From NCBI RefSeq assembly GCF_004345245.1, contig NZ_SLUQ01000001.1, positions 620,001-684,000 of the forward strand: a stretch of 64,000 nt of DNA, in the 5' to 3' direction. Position numbers and translations under genes: made by a program. The notes under the pieces are model-generated. The model was given only the letters and a program-made list of their open reading frames with translations. It searched no databases and was not told the origin of the DNA. Source of the DNA: Rhizobium sp. BK251. GTDB taxonomy: Bacteria > Pseudomonadota > Alphaproteobacteria > Rhizobiales > Rhizobiaceae. Shown here in pieces: positions 58,895-64,000 of this stretch (the stretch's first letter is position 1; the number at the start of each line of letters is the position of its first letter).

Positions 58895-59693
58895 AGCACA
58901 GGTCAAGGCAGGCAAGGTCCTGGTCAGGCTGCTCCGCTTCGTTCCGCCGGCGGGTGCGACGGCTGCGCCCCGCGGCGATGGGCTGACGGTCGAGGTCGAG
59001 ACGACGGAAGGCAGCATGCAATCCTTTCCCGCGGCGGTCGTCGAAGTCTCCGTCTCCCTCGGGCTTCTCGGGCGAAACGGCGCGCGGCTGATGCCCGAGC
59101 CGGCCGCCCGATCCTTCCTGCGCCGGGCGATGGCCGAGCGCGAGGAGGAATATCTTGTCCAGCATGGCGAAATTGCCGCTGCGGCCATCGAGGTCGGCGA
59201 CGAGAAGAGCATGGCACGCCTCAACCTGGCGGAATCGCCGCTCGGCGCGCTGGCGCGCATCAAGGACCGCAAGGGCGACCCCTTCCTGCCGGAACGGGCG
59301 CTCGCCGCCGGCGAACGGCTGCTTGCCGATTTCACGCGCGGCCAGCTGCAGCCGCGCGTCACCTCATCCTGGGAGCCGCGCCTGGCAAGCCGTGCGCAAG
59401 GCCAGCGTGGCGGAATGGCCGAACTGACAGACAGCGCCGTTGCGGCCCGGCTCTCGGTCAATCGCGCGATCGAGGCCATGGGGCCGGAACTTGCCGGCGT
59501 GGCGCTCGACATATGCTGCTTCATGAAGGGGCTGGAAACGGTGGAGCGCGAAAGGCAATGGCCGGCGCGTTCGGCCAAGCTCATGCTGCGTACGGCACTT
59601 CTTGCGCTCTCGCGGCATTATGATCCGCCGCGCAGCCCTTCATCGACGCCGACGCGTCATTGGGGCGCGGAAGGCTTCCGTCCCGAGCTTTGA
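58887..59693 (+). CDS. DUF6456 domain protein
   Basis: A 268-residue protein, probably co-translated with the DnaA-like gene (8-bp overlap). The C-terminal half (SPLGALARIKDRKGDPFLPE to ERQWPARSAKLMLRTALLAL) matches the DUF6456 region seen after DnaA-like HTH genes in alphaproteobacteria. The N-terminal ~110 residues are less conserved. Function unknown; a partner in DNA binding is a reasonable guess. It is convergent with sufE. Confidence 0.8.
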   Translation: MNEAQVKAGKVLVRLLRFVPPAGATAAPRGDGLTVEVETTEGSMQSFPAAVVEVSVSLGLLGRNGARLMPEPAARSFLRRAMAEREEEYLVQHGEIAAAAIEVGDEKSMARLNLAESPLGALARIKDRKGDPFLPERALAAGERLLADFTRGQLQPRVTSSWEPRLASRAQGQRGGMAELTDSAVAARLSVNRAIEAMGPELAGVALDICCFMKGLETVERERQWPARSAKLMLRTALLALSRHYDPPRSPSSTPTRHWGAEGFRPEL

Positions 59694-59733
59694 AAGGCCG
59701 GACGCCTGTTGCCTTAGAGATGCCCTGATAACT

Positions 59734-60159
59734 CTAGGCGGCGACCCGAATCTTCGCCTCTTCGCGGATACGGCGGATCATCGAGCGAAGGCCGTTGGCC
59801 CGCTGCGTGGACAGGTGTTCCACCAGCCCGATCTTGTTGAAGACGTCGATCGCGTCGAGCAAGGCGATTTCAGACGCATGCTTGCCGGAATAGGTGGCGA
59901 GAACGATCGCCACCAGCCCGCGCACGATATGCGCATCGGAATCGCCCTCGAAGGTCATGACCGGATCTTCGGGGCTGCCGGAAATATGAGTTACGAGCCA
60001 GACCTGGCTGGCGCAGCCCTGAACTTTGTTGGCGGACGTGCGCTTCTCCTCGGGCAGGTCGGGCAGTGCCTTGCCGAGTTCGATGACGTAGCGGTAGCGA
60101 TCCTCCCAGTCGTCGAGGAAGGCAAAATCGTCAATGATCTGGTCGAGAGCGCTCATCAT
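59734..60159 (-). CDS. sufE: SufE family Fe-S assembly protein
   Basis: A 141-residue protein. The sulfur-accepting Cys is in KVQGCASQVWLV near residue 50, with the family beginning DDFAFLDDWEDRYRYVIELG. SufE takes sulfur from the desulfurase SufS for Fe-S cluster building. The start is chosen at the ATG at 60159 (a second ATG follows at 60156); the frame to 60219 has no family similarity. It stands apart from the other suf genes, as usual in this group. Confidence 0.91.
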   Translation of the reverse strand: MMSALDQIIDDFAFLDDWEDRYRYVIELGKALPDLPEEKRTSANKVQGCASQVWLVTHISGSPEDPVMTFEGDSDAHIVRGLVAIVLATYSGKHASEIALLDAIDVFNKIGLVEHLSTQRANGLRSMIRRIREEAKIRVAA

Positions 60160-60221
60160 GCAGTCCGTTATGTTCCTATACTGCGCATATAGGTCAAATG
60201 GGGCCGGATTTGAACCCATTC

Positions 60222-60260
60222 TAAAAAAGAACGCCGCCAGAGATGGGCTCTCTCGCGGCG
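60222..60260 (-). terminator. Terminator of the DUF5330 gene
   Basis: Read leftwards, a 12-bp stem (60249-60260 with 60232-60243, one mismatch) and 5-nt loop are followed by TTCTTTTTT (60231-60223). It lies 84 bp after the DUF5330 stop. Confidence 0.8.
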
Positions 60261-60343
60261 CAGCGGAACGTTAGGTCTGCTGGAAGTTACAGGGCAGGCA
60301 CGTCAGGCCGGACGCCGCTCGCGGCGCCCCGGCAAGATCAGGG

Positions 60344-60781
60344 TCAGATGGCGGGCTTCGGCAGCGGCACAGGAACGCCGGTGGCGACCGTGCCGGTCAC
60401 GACATTGTCGGCATGCTGGCCGGCAATGGGCTCTGCGGGCATGGGCGGCATCGGCTGCTGCAGCGCTGCCGCCTTCTTTGCCGGCTGCCCGTCGTCGAGC
60501 TTGTCGCCGAACTGGCTGTCGAGGAATTCATAGGCAAGCCGCGCACCTTCGCGGGCACGGTAGCCGAGTGCGGTGAAGGTTTCCGCGCCCTTGATGCAGA
60601 CGTCAGGCTTCTCGCTGCACATGCCGCTCAGATAGTCATAGGCGCCGGAAGCGGCGGAGAAGGCATCGGAGAATTCCACCTTCGGGTCGTTTTCTAGCCT
60701 TTCCGTGCTCTGCGTGCTGAAGAGCGGCAGCGCCACGAGCACCAGCGAAAACCAGAAGGCCGTTCTGATAAGAAAGTACAT
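60344..60781 (-). CDS. DUF5330 protein, membrane-anchored
   Basis: A 145-residue protein with an N-terminal membrane anchor (YFLIRTAFWFSLVLVALPLF) and a helical domain with two cysteines (SGMCSEKPDVCIKG), the DUF5330 pattern. The C-terminal ~40 residues are Pro/Ala-rich. The start could be at 60793; I prefer the ATG at 60781, which matches the family beginning. Function unknown. Confidence 0.8.
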   Translation of the reverse strand: MYFLIRTAFWFSLVLVALPLFSTQSTERLENDPKVEFSDAFSAASGAYDYLSGMCSEKPDVCIKGAETFTALGYRAREGARLAYEFLDSQFGDKLDDGQPAKKAAALQQPMPPMPAEPIAGQHADNVVTGTVATGVPVPLPKPAI

Positions 60782-61230
60782 TGTTCTGCCCATCCTGTTC
60801 CAGGTCCGGTCTTGATGCCGAATCGGTCCGGTTTGTCCGGTATGCTCGAAGCCTACGCCCGGGATGCGAATAGCGCTTTTCGAAACTCGCGCGCATTTGC
60901 GTCAAATTCGATTCAAATTTGATCTTTCCGCATTTGAAACGCATTTCCGTCAAATTGTAGCGATCGCCGTTAAGCATGTCTTCGGCCTTCGCCTGCAAAA
61001 GCGGGCACTTGCGCTTTGAAGCCTTGCCACAGAGGTTAACGAATTTCTGAAAAGCAAGGAAAATCCGCCGCTTACCCGCCGTTAACCACAAAATACAATG
61101 CCGTTTGGCGGTGCTTCAAAATGGGAATTTTCCCGCTTTAGGGCGCTTTGGGCGATTTATCCCTTATCCTTTCCTTAAGCCGCGGGGGCCTATTCTAAGA
61201 GCCGTAAAAGCCGTTTGTGCGAGTGTTGGC
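60782..61230. other. AT-rich region between DUF5330 and the histidine kinase
   Basis: About 450 bp, AT-rich, with two near-identical 16-mers (60893-60908 and 60941-60956) and several TCAAATT / AATTTGA motifs. It contains TTAAC elements reminiscent of CtrA half-sites near 61037 and 61082, but no full TTAA-N7-TTAA. Part of it may encode an N-terminal extension of the kinase from a TTG at 61105. Confidence 0.4.
60893..60956. repeat. Direct repeat of a 16-mer, 48 bp apart
   Basis: GCATTTGCGTCAAATT (60893-60908) and GCATTTCCGTCAAATT (60941-60956) differ at one base. The interval is AT-rich. They may be a tandem regulator site for the kinase or the divergent DUF5330 gene. Confidence 0.5.
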
Positions 61231-62772
61231 GTGCGAGTATTGAGTGACATTGGCAACAGGGCGATAGCCCTCGTGGACCGGGCAGCAGGAAGCTGGCTTG
61301 CCGGAACCGGGGGCAGTGAGCACGTCCGTGCCGAAGAGCTGCGGATTCTGCGCCGCCTCGTGCTTCTGTCGTCGGCTGCTCTCTTTGCCGTTCCAGCCGC
61401 GCTTTCCGCCATCACGAGCCCCGCCGTGGCTCTTCCCGCGGGTGCAGCCGTCGTCTGCGCCGGCTTCCTGTTTTCCGCCGTCGGCAGCATCGCGCTCTCG
61501 CGCCAGAAGGTGCAGCCCGCGCTTCCCGCCCAGCCGGTAGAGGATGCGTTCCTGTCCGCAAGCGGTCTTGTCCTCTTTCTCGATCCGCAGGGCAACGTCA
61601 CCACGGTCGGCGGCCGCGACCAGGGCGAGTTTCTTTCCTGGATGCGCAGCCCGCGTGGGCGCGGCTTCATCGAGCAGGTCCACGTCTCGGACCGCATCCT
61701 CTTCCTGCAGGCCGTGGATATGCTGCGTCAGGGCAGGCCTGGTCTCACCGTCGACTTGCGCCTCGAGCGCCCCGCGGGCGCGCAGGATATGCGCCAGTTC
61801 GCACATGTCCGCATCGACATGATCGCGCGCCGGGATGCCGACGGCGAGCTTGGAGCCGTCGTCGCCCAGCTGCGTGACATCTCGCACGAGCATCAGTTGC
61901 GGGCCGAGGCCGTGCGGCGCACCACCGAGGCCGAGCAGGCAAACGACGCCAAGTCGCGGTTCCTCGCCGCCGTCAGCCACGAACTGCGCACGCCGCTCAA
62001 TGCCATTCTCGGCTTTTCCGATATCCTAGGCGGCGAATATTTCGGCAGGCTCGAAAACGATCGCCAGCGCGAATATGTCCAGTTGATCCGCCAGTCCGGC
62101 GCCCATCTCCTTTCCGTCGTCAACACCATGCTCGACGTGAGCAAGATCGAGGCAGGCCGCTACGAGCTGGTCCTTGAGCCATTCTCCATTGCCGATTCTG
62201 TCCGTGCCTGCGAAGCCATGCTCGGCCTGCAGGCCAAGGAGAAAGGCGTGACGCTGACGACGCGCATCCAGCGCGGCCTGACGGAAATCGTCGCCGATCA
62301 GCGCGCCGTCCAGCAGGTCCTGATCAATCTCGTCGGCAACGCCGTCAAGTTCACCGAGAAAGGCGGCGTCGTCTCCATCGATGCGTCGGCCTGCGACGGC
62401 ATCCTCACGCTCAGCGTCAGCGATACCGGCATCGGCATAGAAACCGACAAGCTTGCCATGCTCGGCCAGCCCTTCGTGCAGGTCCAGAACGATTACACCC
62501 GCCGATACGAAGGCACCGGCCTCGGTCTTTCGCTGGTCAAGGGATTGGTCGCGCTGCACGGCGGCAGCTTCGCCATTGCAAGCGTCCCCGGCGAGGGTAC
62601 TGTCATCACCATCTCCGTGCCGGCCGACGGGTCGGGTGCCGTACCCGTCGAAGAGGGAGCCGTCTGGAAGGAGGCGGTCGAGTTTCCACCGCGCCTGAAG
62701 GCACCGGCCGAGCCGGTCGCCGAGCGCAAGGAGGGAGTTGCCCATGGCCGCGCGCAAGCGAAAATCGCCTGA
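61231..62772 (+). CDS. Sensor histidine kinase (PAS-HisKA-HATPase)
   Basis: About 513 residues from the GTG at 61231. Two membrane helices (~45-95) are followed by a PAS-like segment, a HisKA domain with the phospho-His in FLAAVSHELRTPLNAILGFS near residue 255, and an HATPase domain with N-box VLINLVGNAVKFTEKGG, G1 box VSDTGIGIETDKL and G2 box GTGLGLSLVKGLV. It resembles the PleC/DivJ-like kinases of rhizobia. No response regulator is adjacent. The start is uncertain: TTG at 61105 or GTG at 61111 are alternatives and none has a clear ribosome site. Confidence 0.85.
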   Translation: MRVLSDIGNRAIALVDRAAGSWLAGTGGSEHVRAEELRILRRLVLLSSAALFAVPAALSAITSPAVALPAGAAVVCAGFLFSAVGSIALSRQKVQPALPAQPVEDAFLSASGLVLFLDPQGNVTTVGGRDQGEFLSWMRSPRGRGFIEQVHVSDRILFLQAVDMLRQGRPGLTVDLRLERPAGAQDMRQFAHVRIDMIARRDADGELGAVVAQLRDISHEHQLRAEAVRRTTEAEQANDAKSRFLAAVSHELRTPLNAILGFSDILGGEYFGRLENDRQREYVQLIRQSGAHLLSVVNTMLDVSKIEAGRYELVLEPFSIADSVRACEAMLGLQAKEKGVTLTTRIQRGLTEIVADQRAVQQVLINLVGNAVKFTEKGGVVSIDASACDGILTLSVSDTGIGIETDKLAMLGQPFVQVQNDYTRRYEGTGLGLSLVKGLVALHGGSFAIASVPGEGTVITISVPADGSGAVPVEEGAVWKEAVEFPPRLKAPAEPVAERKEGVAHGRAQAKIA

Positions 62773-63673
62773 GAAAAGAGGCTCGCGCCGCAAGCCGAGC
62801 CTTGCCGCCCGCAGCGCGGTGGCTCTGGGTGGCCTCTGCGTGAATGGCCTTGGGGCGCTGGGCACCATGGTCGCGCGCCATCCTTCGATTGCCGGCGGCA
62901 CTGCCGTCTTCGTCGTCGTCTTCAGCTTCGTCGCCGCCAACGCCCTCTGGTACCAGCGCGGCGAGCATCCGTCGCCGATCTTCCGTACCCGTGATCCGCA
63001 GTCGCCCGAGACGCTGACCGGACGCAAGTTCTACAAGCTGCCGGGAGAGCAGGCCGGCAATGTCACGACCTTCAAGATCGAGCGCTCGGACGACGAAACG
63101 GCGGTGACCGGGACGGCGACCGTCCCCGCCGCGGCGGCGGTCCAGCCATCACCTGTCGTCATGGACGTCCAGAAGGAGCTCGCCCGCCGAGGCCTCTACA
63201 ACGGCGCTGCCGATGGCGTCATCGGCCCGCGCACCAGTGCCGCCATCCTCTTCTTCGAGGAAACGGTCGGCATGAGCCAGACCGGCGAGGCAACGCCGGA
63301 GTTGCTTGCGGCGCTGAGGACCGATGGCATGGGGCCGTCGACGGTGCCCGCCGAACGGCCCGCGGAAGACCTACATTCGCCGGCTGCCGCAGTCGATCCC
63401 GTTGCCGCGGCGATCCTCGAAGCGGAAAGGCCCGTCAAGACCGCGACAACCCGCAAGGCCGAGGTGACGGGCAAGGTGGCCAGCAACGATCTCGTGATGC
63501 AGATCCAGAAGGGGCTGAGCAATATCGCCTACGCCAATGTCGGCATCGATGGCGTGGCCGGCGAGCAGACCCGGGCCGCGATCCGCCACTTCCAGAAACA
63601 CTACCGCCTGCCTGAGACCGGCGAGCCGGACCAGGCAGTCTTGAAGAAGCTGCGCGAGATCGGCGCGCTTTGA
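62744..63673 (+). CDS. Peptidoglycan-binding-domain membrane protein
   Basis: A 309-residue protein. A basic N-terminus (AARKRKSPEKRGSRRKPSLA) is followed by one membrane helix (~52-72) and two peptidoglycan-binding repeats: VQKELARRGLYNGAADGVIG near residue 138, then IQKGLSNIAYANVGIDGVAG near 245. It would anchor at the inner membrane and contact the cell wall. It overlaps the kinase gene by 29 bp, so they are probably co-expressed. The ATG at 62744 has GAGGGAG. Confidence 0.85.
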   Translation: MAARKRKSPEKRGSRRKPSLAARSAVALGGLCVNGLGALGTMVARHPSIAGGTAVFVVVFSFVAANALWYQRGEHPSPIFRTRDPQSPETLTGRKFYKLPGEQAGNVTTFKIERSDDETAVTGTATVPAAAAVQPSPVVMDVQKELARRGLYNGAADGVIGPRTSAAILFFEETVGMSQTGEATPELLAALRTDGMGPSTVPAERPAEDLHSPAAAVDPVAAAILEAERPVKTATTRKAEVTGKVASNDLVMQIQKGLSNIAYANVGIDGVAGEQTRAAIRHFQKHYRLPETGEPDQAVLKKLREIGAL

Positions 63674-63752
63674 GCGCCGTGCCCGCCTTGCGCCGCCCTT
63701 TGGTCAGGCCGCGGTGTTTCCTTTTGGCGATGAAACCCTCTATAGCCATTCC

Positions 63753-64000
63753 ATGAGATTGCGAACCGATATCTTCGTCTCGGCCATTGTTCGCCGCCTC
63801 TTTGCACGGGGCGATTTTGCGGCGGTCGAGCGCAGGGGCGCGGAGGAGGCAGGCGCGATCTTCCTGCGCCAGCGCCACCGCGACGGGCAGGAAACGCTTT
63901 ACGCTCCGGCGCCCCAGAGCTTCTTCGACGACGAGCAGAGCGGCGAGCGCCTCTTCGAAATCCGTCTCGGTCGCGCCGACTCGGAAAAAATCCGCGAGAT
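63753..64000 (+). CDS. DUF1491 protein (start only; continues past the window)
   Basis: The first 82 residues match the DUF1491 beginning: RLRTDIFVSAIVRRLFARGD, AEEAGAIFLRQ, then TLYAPAPQSFFDDEQ. The family is small, about 110-125 residues, and uncharacterised. Its place after the peptidoglycan-binding gene is usual in rhizobia. Confidence 0.85.
   Translation, partial: MRLRTDIFVSAIVRRLFARGDFAAVERRGAEEAGAIFLRQRHRDGQETLYAPAPQSFFDDEQSGERLFEIRLGRADSEKIRE

Overview
The window looks like chromosome from an alphaproteobacterium of the Rhizobiaceae (Rhizobium, Ensifer, Agrobacterium or Shinella type). The coding DNA is uniformly GC-rich. It carries a MucR/Ros zinc-finger regulator, a DmeRF cobalt/nickel system, a cobalamin riboswitch in front of cbtBA, a seven-gene Mrp antiporter operon, and a SufE / DUF5330 / sensor kinase / DUF1491 block. 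I assign family only, from protein resemblance. I see no tRNA, rRNA, CRISPR array or recognisable transposase.

Layout. 1-6100: the end of a sugar isomerase gene, an esterase, then an Rrf2 regulator facing a three-gene operon (AhpD-like, NmrA-like, cupin). The same palindromic operator lies at both Rrf2-side promoters. A LysR gene and a zinc alcohol dehydrogenase follow. 6300-13200: aminotransferase, bestrophin-like channel, MFS exporter, lipid-type methyltransferase, superoxide dismutase, and a WYL regulator divergent from a LysE exporter with two operator candidates between them. 13500-17900: cytochrome c', a diheme cytochrome, the B12 riboswitch with cbtB-cbtA, DJ-1/PfpI and an acetyltransferase. 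18068-18925: an 840-bp element with terminal inverted repeats and a 9-bp flanking duplication, carrying one orphan gene and no transposase. 18950-25800: lipoprotein, ankyrin and YHS proteins, a cyclase-TPR protein, MerR, DmeRF and a class A beta-lactamase.

25900-33600: unnamed and DUF1254 proteins, SelO, a DHA2 exporter, and a homocysteine methyltransferase-like gene divergent from TetR. 33600-36540: an AraC regulator followed by three unrecognised genes; the last encodes a very small protein with the His-Gly / Ala-Cys layout of caspase-fold (clan CD) peptidases. Upstream of this cassette lies a remnant of a second TetR gene. It is the best candidate here for an undescribed system. 36700-44800: orphan ParD-like antitoxin, DUF1697, oligopeptidase B, DUF930, a polysaccharide deacetylase overlapping an FAD oxidoreductase tail to tail, AI-2E transporter, VOC dioxygenase.

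44990-51000: a perfect FNR/FixK box precedes a universal stress protein, a DksA-like zinc protein and a hemolysin-III protein, suggesting low-oxygen control. Acetyltransferase, metallo-beta-lactamase, TetR, MsrB and phospholipase D genes follow. 51180-57170: the tightly overlapping mnhABCDEFG operon; MnhF has an unusual Lys-rich tail. 57171-64000: AT-rich mucR leader, mucR, a DnaA-domain-IV-like protein with DUF6456, SufE, DUF5330, a sensor histidine kinase, a peptidoglycan-binding protein and the start of DUF1491.

All product names come from reading motifs and family resemblance. No database search was run.
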